A stretch of DNA of 64,000 nucleotides from Fastidiosipila sanguinis. GTDB lineage: Bacteria; Bacillota; Clostridia; Saccharofermentanales; Fastidiosipilaceae. The translations under genes were made by a program, and so were the position numbers. Numbering within the stretch: position 1 is the first letter of the stretch; each line of letters opens with the position of its first letter. This document shows positions 53,978 through 63,309 of this stretch, piece after piece. The stretch is from the NCBI RefSeq assembly GCF_002998295.1, contig NZ_CP027226.1:248001-312000 (forward strand), given 5' to 3'. The notes under the pieces are model-generated. The model did no database searches. It saw only the letters and a program-made list of their open reading frames with translations, and had not been told where the DNA came from.

Positions 53978-55177
53978 ATGAAAGATACAAATACAGAAGA
54001 CAAATCAAATGAAAAAGATAAAGTTTTAGATGATTATATGGCAAAGTTGTGGTCTTACGATCCAGAGAATCCTGAATTAGGTATGAGAGATCCCAAAGAG
54101 CTAGAAGAGATTTTCACCAAAGCTGATTTCGATTTTAATCCATTAGCCTATCAGGCAGGCGAACTACGTTACTTAGCATACCACGGAGGTAGGCTAGTAT
54201 ATTTCATGCGTCTTGACAAAGCTCAGAAACGTAAAGAACGTGAAAAGATAGAAGCGGAAGGTGGCAAAACAGAGCTAAGTGAAGAGCAAAAAGAGGCTGA
54301 TGAGCAAAGTACCAACCTTTTATTAGTTACTCAAAACCGTCTTGATATAATTCATGAAGGTTTAAGAGATAGGATAATAAAACTTCTAGGCGTTTATTAC
54401 TATAAATCTAAAATAACAAATGCCCCATATATTGATGGAAAGGGTAGAGTATTTATTTTTATTACTCCAGTTGCTATTGAAAAGGCTGAAACAGTACTTA
54501 ATGAGAATCCTGATCTCGAATTAGAATTTGCAGATAATATTGAGAATTTGTCTAAGCAGTTATACTTAAATGCTTGCGACATTATTCTGATAAATGATGG
54601 AGATTTAGCATTTGAGGCTAGGAGAGAATATATCTTGCCACAGAGTGAGATTGAGACTGATGAAGAGAAAAATGTTATATCTGAGAATAATAGAAATTTA
54701 CGCTATTTCATTCTGTCATTTGGTCAAGTGTTAATGTCTGAACATGAATTTGCTGAAGAAGATGATGAGCAGTATAGAATGGCCTTGTTACAATTGGAAG
54801 CTCAGATTTCTGCACGTTTAATGTCAGCAAATGCATATTTTACTGTCAAAGAAATTGCAGAGGGTAATCAGGCGGTTGAGTTTGTTATTTTAAATGATGA
54901 AACAGGTAGAAAAGCTATTGGATGCTTCGTAGATGATGCGTCCTTGCCAGTTGGAGGTCCTTTCGAGTACAAAGTAATGCCATTCTTGCCGATTGCTAAA
55001 CTCGTGTTAGAGTCACTTGAAGAAGGTGCACAACAAGAGCTTGATGGTATCATAATAAATCCTGGCACATTGAATTTCTTCTTGGATATTAAATGGTTAC
55101 AACGTTTATTAAGTTTTGCCGATTATATGCAAAAACAACAAGAGAACAAAGAAAAGAGAGATTCAGAAGAAAAGTAA
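53978..55177 (+). CDS. SseB-like domain protein
   Basis: A 399-residue soluble protein that is very rich in Glu. The C-terminal part (EYKVMPFLPIAKLVLES; ELDGIIINPGTLNFFLDIKWLQRL near 350-375) has the INPG-type ending of SseB family domains. An earlier strand-rich segment (GRVFIFITPVAIEKAETVL near 158) could be the matching part of the N-terminal domain. The first 45 residues are charged and probably disordered. SseB-like proteins have no agreed activity. AGAGAGG at 53965-53971. It lies between two terminators, so forms its own unit. Confidence 0.55.
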   Translation: MKDTNTEDKSNEKDKVLDDYMAKLWSYDPENPELGMRDPKELEEIFTKADFDFNPLAYQAGELRYLAYHGGRLVYFMRLDKAQKRKEREKIEAEGGKTELSEEQKEADEQSTNLLLVTQNRLDIIHEGLRDRIIKLLGVYYYKSKITNAPYIDGKGRVFIFITPVAIEKAETVLNENPDLELEFADNIENLSKQLYLNACDIILINDGDLAFEARREYILPQSEIETDEEKNVISENNRNLRYFILSFGQVLMSEHEFAEEDDEQYRMALLQLEAQISARLMSANAYFTVKEIAEGNQAVEFVILNDETGRKAIGCFVDDASLPVGGPFEYKVMPFLPIAKLVLESLEEGAQQELDGIIINPGTLNFFLDIKWLQRLLSFADYMQKQQENKEKRDSEEK

Positions 55178-55238
55178 TAGCGTCTAGGTTTACTTATTAA
55201 TGATATAAGATAATTTACTTTATATTACGAAGAAAATA

Positions 55239-55266
55239 AAAGGGACTTTCATTTGAAAGTCCCTTT
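55239..55266. terminator. Bidirectional terminator, SseB-like gene / eno
   Basis: A perfect 13-bp stem AAAGGGACTTTCA/TGAAAGTCCCTTT with T-runs on both strands, between convergent genes. Confidence 0.9.
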
Positions 55267-55293
55267 CTTATACTAAAAACTTATTTATCTGAA

Positions 55294-56616
<1,323 letters not shown>

Positions 56617-56734
56617 TTATTGTTATTCATGTAACAACTTTATTAAACATACTTATTATAGATTAAATTTGCCAATTTTGGTAGAGAAGATTTAGATAAT
56701 GCTTTTAATTAATTGTAAAGATACTTTGTATTAT

Positions 56735-56746
56735 CGAGTTTACTCG
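56735..56746. promoter_or_regulatory. Dyad CGAGTTTACTCG
   Basis: A 5-bp perfect inverted repeat around TT in the eno/thioredoxin-like intergenic region, flanked by TATTAT and TATTAC. It shares CGAGTT-AC with the larger palindrome at 56821. Confidence 0.5.
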
Positions 56747-56820
56747 TATTACATGCAAAATGAGACTATTAAAATGATGTTTTTGTGCTAAAGTCGTTAG
56801 ACGATCAAGATTTTACCAAA

Positions 56821-56836
56821 GGTAACTCGAGTTACC
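56821..56836. promoter_or_regulatory. 16-bp perfect palindrome, probable operator
   Basis: GGTAACTCGAGTTACC reads the same on both strands. It lies about 70 bases upstream of the thioredoxin-like promoter and about 160 bases upstream of the candidate eno -10. Not followed by T-runs, so not a terminator. The regulator is unknown. Confidence 0.65.
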
Positions 56837-56904
56837 GTATTTTATACATTAGAGCGTATATAATGTTTGCCGCAATGAAAATAAATTAGTTAATTAGAAA
56901 ATAA

Positions 56905-56933
56905 TTGTTATATATAGTTTAAACGCGTATAAT
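56905..56933 (+). promoter_or_regulatory. Promoter of the thioredoxin-like / alr unit
   Basis: TTGTTA (56905-56910), exactly 17 bases, TATAAT (56928-56933); the start codon follows after about 27 bases. Confidence 0.8.
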
Positions 56934-56960
56934 ATGCTTATTTATGGGGAGAGAGGGATA

Positions 56961-57359
56961 ATGTCAAATTTACTTGAAAATGGTTTTATGGAAAATTTAA
57001 GCAAGAATCCTGATAAACTTACAATTTTGCATTATGGTACAAACTGGTGTCAAAATTGTGAAAGGATGGAACCTATACTTAAAGAATTGAAACAAAGATA
57101 TAAAGATGAAAATGTAGATTTCAAGTTTATAGATGTAGAAGAGCAAATTGAGTTTTGCGAAGAAAATAGAGTGTTTAGTATTCCTACAACTTGTGTGTTA
57201 AGAGGCGATACAGTAGTTGAGAGAATTATTGGTTGTCATGATGATGATGTTTATTTTAAAGCTGTTGATAATGCTATCAATTTAACTAAAGCAGAAGTTG
57301 AGGCTACAGAAAATGAGATAGTAAATATAAATTTAGACACAAGAGAAAAAATCAATTAA
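56961..57359 (+). CDS. Thioredoxin-like protein with CQNC active site
   Basis: A 132-residue thioredoxin fold. The active site is WCQNC (Cys30, Cys33) instead of WCGPC, and the cis-Pro loop is SIPTTCVL with an extra Cys two residues on. A further Cys precedes the loop in EFCEENRV. The C-terminal ~30 residues are acidic and beyond the fold. It should reduce or isomerise disulfides in the cytoplasm, with a redox potential different from standard thioredoxin. I start at ATG 56961 (GAGAGGG upstream); an ATG at 56934 lies inside the -10 region. It precedes alr by 18 bases. Confidence 0.85.
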   Translation: MSNLLENGFMENLSKNPDKLTILHYGTNWCQNCERMEPILKELKQRYKDENVDFKFIDVEEQIEFCEENRVFSIPTTCVLRGDTVVERIIGCHDDDVYFKAVDNAINLTKAEVEATENEIVNINLDTREKIN

Positions 57360-57377
57360 GTTAAATAGAGAAAAACA

Positions 57378-58616
57378 ATGAGAGAAGTTATTCTAAAAAA
57401 ATCTGAAGAATCTGAAGATTTATATAAATATGTTGGTAGAACATGGGTTGAGATTGATTTGAATCAGTTAAAGACCAATTTTCAGATTGTGAAATCGATG
57501 CTTGCAGAAAAAACAGGCATAATTATGGTTCTTAAAGCAAATGCTTATGGACACGGAGCAGTAGAATTAGCGAAAGAAGTTTCTACATTTGGGCCTTTAG
57601 GATTTGCTGTTGCTAGTTTAGATGAAGGCTTAGAGTTAAGAGAACACGGTATTAAAGAACCAATCTTATTGTTGAGTTGTAATGAACTAGAGCGAGCAGG
57701 TGAAGGAATTGAAGCTGATCTGACTTTCAGCTTGATTAGTAAAGAATTTGGCGAGAAGCTGAGTGAAGCAGCTAAGACTCTGGGGAGAAAAGCCAAAGTT
57801 CATGTTACTTTAGATAGTGGCATGGGTAGATTAGGATTTAAAACAGATGCAATAAATTCTTTGCAAGAAGTAGAGTATTTATACAGTCTTGGTACATTAG
57901 AATTTAGTGGTATTTATACTCACTTTGCTACGGCAGATGGACATGATTTTAGTACAGGTGGAGATCTGAGGCCGTTGGCAGAAGAATATATGAAACAACA
58001 AAAGCAAAAGTTTGATGATTTTGTTGAAGCTCTTGAAGTTAGAGGTATACATATTCCTCTTCATCATGTTTCAAATTCTGGTGCAATCGTAACTAAACCT
58101 GATTTTCATTTGGAAGCAGTTAGATCCGGAATTATTAGCTATGGAATATATCCGTCTGAGAATGGATTTGTACCTGGAGTACAACCAATTTTATCTTGGA
58201 AAACTAGGATAATGCAAGTCAAACGCTTAAAAGCTGGTGATACAGTTAGTTACGATAGACATTTTGTAGCAGAAAAAGATATGACTATAGCAGTTTTGCC
58301 AGTTGGCTATGCAGATGGTTATGATAGAGACATGTATGGAAGCGCACAAGTACAGTATAGAGGTGCTAAGTGCGATGTAATCGGAACTATATGCATGGAT
58401 ATGTTAATGATTGACTGCAGTGGATTGGACTTTGAACCCCAAGTAGGAGATGTAGTTGACTTAATAAGTAATCAACTAGGAAATGATTTTATTAATGTAT
58501 ATAACCATGCAAGTTGGAGATCTACTATACCTTACGAAGTATGCACCTCAATATCATATAGATGTCCGAGAGTATATTTTAAAAACGGTAAAGCTGAAAA
58601 AATTGCTTGGTTATAA
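57378..58616 (+). CDS. alr: Alanine racemase
   Basis: A 412-residue PLP enzyme converting L-Ala to D-Ala for peptidoglycan. The PLP lysine is K53 in VLKANAYGHGA. VTLDSGMGRLGFK near 139, the FSGIYTHFATAD segment near 176, and the C-terminal catalytic Tyr in DTVSYDRHF near 290. GTICMDMLMIDCSG near 335 completes the C-terminal barrel. About 30 residues longer than average, mostly a 25-residue N-terminal extension. The ribosome-binding site is weak. Followed by a terminator. Confidence 0.96.
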   Translation: MREVILKKSEESEDLYKYVGRTWVEIDLNQLKTNFQIVKSMLAEKTGIIMVLKANAYGHGAVELAKEVSTFGPLGFAVASLDEGLELREHGIKEPILLLSCNELERAGEGIEADLTFSLISKEFGEKLSEAAKTLGRKAKVHVTLDSGMGRLGFKTDAINSLQEVEYLYSLGTLEFSGIYTHFATADGHDFSTGGDLRPLAEEYMKQQKQKFDDFVEALEVRGIHIPLHHVSNSGAIVTKPDFHLEAVRSGIISYGIYPSENGFVPGVQPILSWKTRIMQVKRLKAGDTVSYDRHFVAEKDMTIAVLPVGYADGYDRDMYGSAQVQYRGAKCDVIGTICMDMLMIDCSGLDFEPQVGDVVDLISNQLGNDFINVYNHASWRSTIPYEVCTSISYRCPRVYFKNGKAEKIAWL

Positions 58617-58659
58617 GTTAAAACTGAATTTTAAAATTAGTTATTTTTATTATTGTTGA

Positions 58660-58686
58660 AAATGCTGTCTTGTACAGCATTTTTTA
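58660..58686 (+). terminator. Terminator after alr
   Basis: AAATGCTGT (58660-58668) pairs with ACAGCATTT (58674-58682) around CTTGT, followed by T-rich sequence. Confidence 0.85.
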
Positions 58687-58719
58687 TTTTAATATTTAGT
58701 CGAATTTATTAGATATATA

Positions 58720-58772
58720 TTAGACTATAGTGAATATGCACTAAAAAATATCGAATGTTTTGGATAGTCTAA
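58720..58772. repeat. Spaced 9-bp inverted repeat in the alr-msmX gap
   Basis: TTAGACTAT (58720-58728) and ATAGTCTAA (58764-58772) are exact inverted copies with 35 bases between. The gap from 58616 to 59043 (427 bases) has no credible gene; besides this it holds the alr terminator and an AT-rich leader with a second small dyad, AACTTT/AAAGTT, near 58818-58831. Could be paired operators or an RNA stem. Confidence 0.45.
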
Positions 58773-58969
58773 AATTTAAATTGTGCTAAAATATGATTTA
58801 GTAATTCGTAAGTATCTAACTTTAAAAAGTTGAGATATGAAAAGAGTCAACAAAACTCATGTACACTAGGTTTTCTTGAGTTGTGCTGAAATATAGAGAT
58901 AACATAAGTTTATTTTTCACATTGAAAAATCACCAAAAAACTACGATGTTATTTGTACACTTTAGCATA

Positions 58970-58978
58970 TGGTATAAA
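58970..58978 (+). promoter_or_regulatory. Extended -10 promoter candidate before msmX
   Basis: TGGTATAAA: a TGn element joined to TATAAA, about 65 bases upstream of the start. No good -35 at the right spacing, as common for extended -10 promoters. Confidence 0.5.
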
Positions 58979-59042
58979 AACGGTAGCCGTGGTAAACTTG
59001 ATTCAAGAAAATTCGAAATGCAAAGAAAATTGGAGGTAATTT

Positions 59043-60164
59043 ATGGCAACAGTAACTTTAAAGAATGTTGTAAAAGAATATGAGGGCGGAGTTATAGCTG
59101 TTAGAGACTTCAACCTAGATATTGAAGACAAAGAATTTATTATTTTGGTTGGTCCTTCTGGTTGTGGTAAAACTACAACATTGCGTATGATCGCAGGTTT
59201 GGAAGAGATTTCATCAGGTGAAGTATACATTGATGACGTATTAGTTAACGATGTTCAACCAAAAGATAGAGATATAGCTATGGTTTTCCAAAACTACGCT
59301 CTATACCCACACATGACAGTTTTTGATAACATGGCTTTCGGTTTGAAATTGCGTAAAACACCTAAAGATGAAATTAAGAGACGTGTTAATGAAGCTGCTA
59401 AGATTTTGGAAATCGAGCACTTATTAGATCGTAAACCAGCTGCTTTATCTGGTGGTCAAAGACAACGTGTTGCTTTAGGTCGTGCTATCGTTCGTAATCC
59501 TAAAGTCTTCCTAATGGATGAGCCTCTATCAAACTTGGACGCTAAACTACGTGTTCAAATGCGTGTTGAAATTACAAAATTACACCAACGCTTGGCTACA
59601 ACATTTATTTATGTTACACACGACCAAACAGAAGCTATGACAATGGGTTCTAGAATCGTTGTTATGAAAGATGGTGTTATCCAACAAGTTGCAGACCCTA
59701 CAACATTATATAGACATCCAAATAATACTTTCGTTGCTGGATTTATTGGAATGCCACCAATGAACTTCTTAAATACAAAAGTATTCAAAGATTCAAAAGG
59801 TATTGGTATTGAAGTTCACGAACACAAGATCTATTTAGATCAAGCTAAATATGACGTACCAGAAGTTAATGAATATGTTGGCAAAGCAGTTATCGCTGGT
59901 ATTCGTCCAGAATCATTGAGCGATGCTCCAGCTAAAGTTGAAACAGCTAAACCAGCAGGTGCTGTATTCCCAGCAAAAGTTGACGTTGTTGAAAAACTTG
60001 GTGCACAATCATATGTTTATACAACAGTTGGTGATCTTATTATTACAGCTAGTGTTGACCCAATTCACTCACAAAGTAAAGTTGGAGATCAAATCGAATT
60101 AGCATTAGATCCACTACGTGTTGTATTGTTTGACAAAGAAACAGAAAATACAATTATTAGTTAA
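59043..60164 (+). CDS. msmX: Sugar ABC transporter ATPase, MsmX/UgpC type
   Basis: A 373-residue ABC ATPase of the CUT1 type. Walker A GPSGCGKTT near 37-45, Q-loop VFQNYALYPHMTV near 83, signature LSGGQRQRVALGRA near 136, Walker B VFLMDEPLSNLDAKLR near 155, H-loop YVTHDQTEAMT. The C-terminal ~130 residues are the TOBE/MalK-like regulatory domain (IRPESLSDAPA). There are no permease genes next to it, so it is a stand-alone ATPase that can serve several importers, as MsmX does in Bacillus. The ABC operon at 35738 lacks an ATPase and is a likely client. GGAGG at 59031-59035. Confidence 0.93.
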   Translation: MATVTLKNVVKEYEGGVIAVRDFNLDIEDKEFIILVGPSGCGKTTTLRMIAGLEEISSGEVYIDDVLVNDVQPKDRDIAMVFQNYALYPHMTVFDNMAFGLKLRKTPKDEIKRRVNEAAKILEIEHLLDRKPAALSGGQRQRVALGRAIVRNPKVFLMDEPLSNLDAKLRVQMRVEITKLHQRLATTFIYVTHDQTEAMTMGSRIVVMKDGVIQQVADPTTLYRHPNNTFVAGFIGMPPMNFLNTKVFKDSKGIGIEVHEHKIYLDQAKYDVPEVNEYVGKAVIAGIRPESLSDAPAKVETAKPAGAVFPAKVDVVEKLGAQSYVYTTVGDLIITASVDPIHSQSKVGDQIELALDPLRVVLFDKETENTIIS

Positions 60165-60199
60165 TTTATTCTTAAATGAACTTTATTTAGTAATTTAAC

Positions 60200-60234
60200 A
60201 AAAGGAGAGTGATTAAACTCTCCTTTTGCTTTTT
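60200..60234 (+). terminator. Terminator after msmX
   Basis: AAAAGGAGAGT (60200-60210) pairs with ACTCTCCTTTT (60217-60227), followed by GCTTTTT. Confidence 0.9.
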
Positions 60235-60362
60235 AAATGAATGTGTTTTATCTGTTAAGAATATATAAGTTGAGCGAATAGTGGATTTTTTTGTTAAAAT
60301 TAGAGACAAAGAAACTATTATCTCAATGTGGATTATTAAGTTATAATATTTTTGTAATGTAC

Positions 60363-60391
60363 TTGAAATATTCTAGTAATATTGTCATAAT
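60363..60391 (+). promoter_or_regulatory. Promoter of the CdaR-like / ftsEX unit
   Basis: TTGAAA (60363-60368), 17 bases, CATAAT (60386-60391), 36 bases before the start codon. Confidence 0.7.
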
Positions 60392-60426
60392 GTTATGGAA
60401 TTCTTCAGGTGGAGGGAGAAGACTCA

Positions 60427-61533
60427 ATGGAAGAGATTACAAGATGTATTGAGCAAGCAGCAGCTATTTTAGATAGAACAGCTGGAGTCTCAGATCAAAG
60501 TGGTGTAGTTGTAGCTTGTACAGACTCATCAAGAGTTGGCAGTGTAAATAAATTAGCCGCAGAAATTTTTGCTAGTGATGATGCTTTTGCTGTTACAGGT
60601 GAGACATCCTATATGAAGTTTGGAACAGGTGATACTTTTGAGTATGTTTGCTTTATTGAAGGAACAGATCAATCTGCGCAAATAAACTTAGAGCTTTTAG
60701 TTAACTGGTTGAAGACAGTAGTAAAAGAAGAAGATCAAAATGATGAGCGTGAAGCTTTATTGAAGAATATTCTTTTGGAAAACGAATTACCAGGTGATAT
60801 ACCGCTAAAAGCTAGAGAGTATAGTATACCTTATGCTGCTATGAGAGTAGTCTATGTAGTTAGAGTCGCTGAAGAAAACAACTTAGATTCTCTTGAAGTA
60901 ATGAGAAGTATGTTCCCTAACAGAAAAATTGACTTTGTTTTGGCTATGGATGAGAACAATATTGCATTAGTTAAAGAATTTAACCGTGGTGCAGATGAAG
61001 AAATCGGTGAGGTTGCAAGTCAAATTCAAGATACCCTAAATACTGAATCTATGACTAGTGTCAAGATTGCTATAGGTATGCCTACCGAAACACTCAAAGA
61101 TTGTGCTAAGAGTTTTAGAGAAGCAACTTTAGCATTAACTATTGGTGGAATTTTCAATCCAGAGAAAAGTATTATTAGATACGATAAGTTAGGTCTTGGA
61201 AGATTGATCTATCAACTACCTCCAACACTATGTAAAATGTTCTTAGATGAAGTATTTGTAGATGGATCCTATGAAGAATTAGACTTAGAAACATTAACAA
61301 CAATTGATACTTTCTTTGATAATGATTTAAACGGTTCAGAAACATCACGTCAATTATTTGTTCATAGAAATACATTAGTATATAGATTAGATAAGGCTCA
61401 TAAGATTACTGGATTAGATGTAAGACAATTCGAGGATGCAGTCTTATTTAAATTAGCAACTATGGTTAGAAGATACTTAGAGTATTTACAAAAGACTACT
61501 GAAAAGAATTCTAACAAATGGTGGAAAGCTTAA
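60427..61533 (+). CDS. CdaR/PucR-type regulator with C-terminal HTH
   Basis: A 368-residue protein. The C-terminus (DTFFDNDLNGSETSRQLFVH followed by RNTLVYRLDKAHKITGLD, about 295-335) is the PucR/CdaR HTH_30 motif. The middle (about 130-265) resembles the degenerate GGDEF-like domain of CdaR. The N-terminus has a small sensor-like region (SDQSGVVVACTDSSRVGSVN) reminiscent of sugar-diacid recognition domains. ATG 60427 follows GGAGGGAGAA directly; a GTG at 60409 precedes that site. Only 23 bases separate it from ftsE, so it may control or be co-expressed with the division operon. Ligand unknown. Confidence 0.82.
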   Translation: MEEITRCIEQAAAILDRTAGVSDQSGVVVACTDSSRVGSVNKLAAEIFASDDAFAVTGETSYMKFGTGDTFEYVCFIEGTDQSAQINLELLVNWLKTVVKEEDQNDEREALLKNILLENELPGDIPLKAREYSIPYAAMRVVYVVRVAEENNLDSLEVMRSMFPNRKIDFVLAMDENNIALVKEFNRGADEEIGEVASQIQDTLNTESMTSVKIAIGMPTETLKDCAKSFREATLALTIGGIFNPEKSIIRYDKLGLGRLIYQLPPTLCKMFLDEVFVDGSYEELDLETLTTIDTFFDNDLNGSETSRQLFVHRNTLVYRLDKAHKITGLDVRQFEDAVLFKLATMVRRYLEYLQKTTEKNSNKWWKA

Positions 61534-61556
61534 TAAATTAGAACTGGAAACAAGTT

Positions 61557-62231
61557 ATGCTAGATTTTAAAAATGTTAGTATGTCTTATACAAAGCATTC
61601 AGACTTAGCTTTGAATGATGTTAGTTTTCACATAAATCCTGGAGAATTTGTCTTTGTTATTGGAGCAAGTGGTTCAGGAAAATCAACTGTTATTAAACTA
61701 ATCAGTTGTGAAGAAGAGTTTCAAGATGGGGAAATTATTGTAGGTGGTACTAAACTAAGCAAAATTAAGAAAAGAGCTATACCTTATTTGAGAAGAAATC
61801 TTGGAATGGTATTTCAAGATTTTAGACTTATTGAGTCTAAAACTGTCTTTGAGAATGTCGCTTTTGCCATGGAAATACTTGGTAAAAGTAAGAGACAAAT
61901 TTCAAGACAGGTACCATTAGTGCTGAGTACAGTTGGCCTTAGATCAAAAAAAGATGCATATCCAAATGAACTATCAGGTGGAGAGCAACAACGTGTAGGT
62001 ATTGCTAGGGCACTAGTAAATAACCCTGATATTATTTTAGCAGACGAGCCTACAGGTAACTTGGATCCGGATACTAGTGAACAAATTCTTGGTGTTCTTA
62101 AAGATATTAACGAGAGCGGTACAACGGTTATAGTGTGTACACACGATATTTCTTTAGTTGAAAAAATGCAAGAGCGTGTAATTCAAATTAAAGATGGTTC
62201 ACTATATAAGGATGTAGAGAAATACAGTTAG
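61557..62231 (+). CDS. ftsE: Cell division ATP-binding protein FtsE
   Basis: A 224-residue ABC ATPase. Walker A GASGSGKST near 36-44, Q-loop VFQDFRLIESKTVFENVAF near 83, signature ELSGGEQQRVGIARALVNNP near 138, Walker B IILADEPTGNLDPDTSEQIL, H-loop CTHDISLVEKM. The DFRLI and TVFENVAF words are FtsE-specific. With FtsX it opens a peptidoglycan hydrolase outside the cell. No strong ribosome-binding site (CTGGAAA). It precedes ftsX by 20 bases. Confidence 0.96.
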   Translation: MLDFKNVSMSYTKHSDLALNDVSFHINPGEFVFVIGASGSGKSTVIKLISCEEEFQDGEIIVGGTKLSKIKKRAIPYLRRNLGMVFQDFRLIESKTVFENVAFAMEILGKSKRQISRQVPLVLSTVGLRSKKDAYPNELSGGEQQRVGIARALVNNPDIILADEPTGNLDPDTSEQILGVLKDINESGTTVIVCTHDISLVEKMQERVIQIKDGSLYKDVEKYS

Positions 62232-62251
62232 TAAGGCGAGTAGGATAGTAA

Positions 62252-63145
62252 ATGAAGTTGAAGATTATTGGAAATTCATTCAAAGAGACAGGAAGAAATA
62301 TAGTAAGACACCCATTTATCACTATTGCCTCTTTGACAACAATGACATTAATGTTACTAGTTTTAGGTTTTTTTATAGCCTTTTCCATGAATGCTAATAG
62401 TATGATGGATAGAATCTCACAGACACCACCTGTGGAGATTTGGTTAAGAAAAAATGTTAATAAAAATGAAATTGATAATATAGATAAGGCATTAGCTTCA
62501 AGTCAATATGTCTTGGAGTATAAATTGAAGTCTCCTCAAGATCATTATGATCAGTTTAAGGAGAGACTAGGTGAAGATGCTGAGTTGTTAAATAGTTTGG
62601 ACCCTAAAATCCTGCCTTACTCATTTACCTTGAACCTGAAAAGTCCAGATATGATTGAGGACTTCCAAAAAGAAATTGAAGTACTTCCTGGAATAGATGA
62701 GGTTCAATATAGCGAAACTGTAAGAGAATTCATAATAAGTGCTTCGAAAGCAGTAAACTGGTTCTCTTTGATTGTTGTAGCTGTACTATTTACGATAGCC
62801 TTGTTAGTAATTTCTAACATGACAAGAATGTCTATATTAGCAAGAGCTGAAGAAATCAGCATTATGAAATATGTTGGTGCAACAAATACATATATACGAG
62901 TTCCTTATTTATTAGAAGGAGCAATTATTGGATTAATAGGTGGACTTATTGCTGGGGGAGCAATAGGTTTCGCTTATGTGCAAGTATATAAGATTGCAAT
63001 GGTCAATACGCCTATAACAAGTCCTGTGGCATTATTGCAAATGCATGAAGTTATTCCTACAGTGATTTTAGTTCTGGTAGCTATAGGTGTAGTAGTCGGA
63101 GCTATAGGTAGTGGGCTATCTGTTAGAAAATATGTTAATGTTTAG
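62252..63145 (+). CDS. ftsX: Cell division protein FtsX
   Basis: A 297-residue four-helix membrane protein: first helix near 24-48 (ITIASLTTMTLMLLVLGFFI), an extracellular domain of about 125 residues (VEIWLRKNVNKNEIDNIDKA; LPGIDEVQYSETV), and three C-terminal helices. The MKYVGATNTYIRVPYLLEGAII motif near 208-230 is the FtsX/permease signature. It relays ATP hydrolysis by FtsE to an external hydrolase activator. The next gene is a good candidate partner. Confidence 0.95.
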   Translation: MKLKIIGNSFKETGRNIVRHPFITIASLTTMTLMLLVLGFFIAFSMNANSMMDRISQTPPVEIWLRKNVNKNEIDNIDKALASSQYVLEYKLKSPQDHYDQFKERLGEDAELLNSLDPKILPYSFTLNLKSPDMIEDFQKEIEVLPGIDEVQYSETVREFIISASKAVNWFSLIVVAVLFTIALLVISNMTRMSILARAEEISIMKYVGATNTYIRVPYLLEGAIIGLIGGLIAGGAIGFAYVQVYKIAMVNTPITSPVALLQMHEVIPTVILVLVAIGVVVGAIGSGLSVRKYVNV

Positions 63146-63309
63146 ATAATATTTATATTTAGACGCTAACTAATTAATATAATAAATCAGTGATTAAGAA
63201 AACACGACAAAGACAGAGCTTTAAAGGATTAAAGAAATTAAAGAATAATATTGAATATTTGTAATTGAAACTAGCTTTGACCAGTTGGTTTAATGGAGGT
63301 AAAGTTCAA

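Noticed and set aside
53815-54003. 62-codon minus-strand ORF with hydrophobic product
   Set aside because: It overlaps the MATE terminator and the start of the next gene; no minus-strand ribosome-binding site or promoter was found.
58883-59083. 66-codon ORF before and overlapping msmX
   Set aside because: Runs through the msmX promoter, ribosome-binding site and first codons in another frame; no signals of its own.
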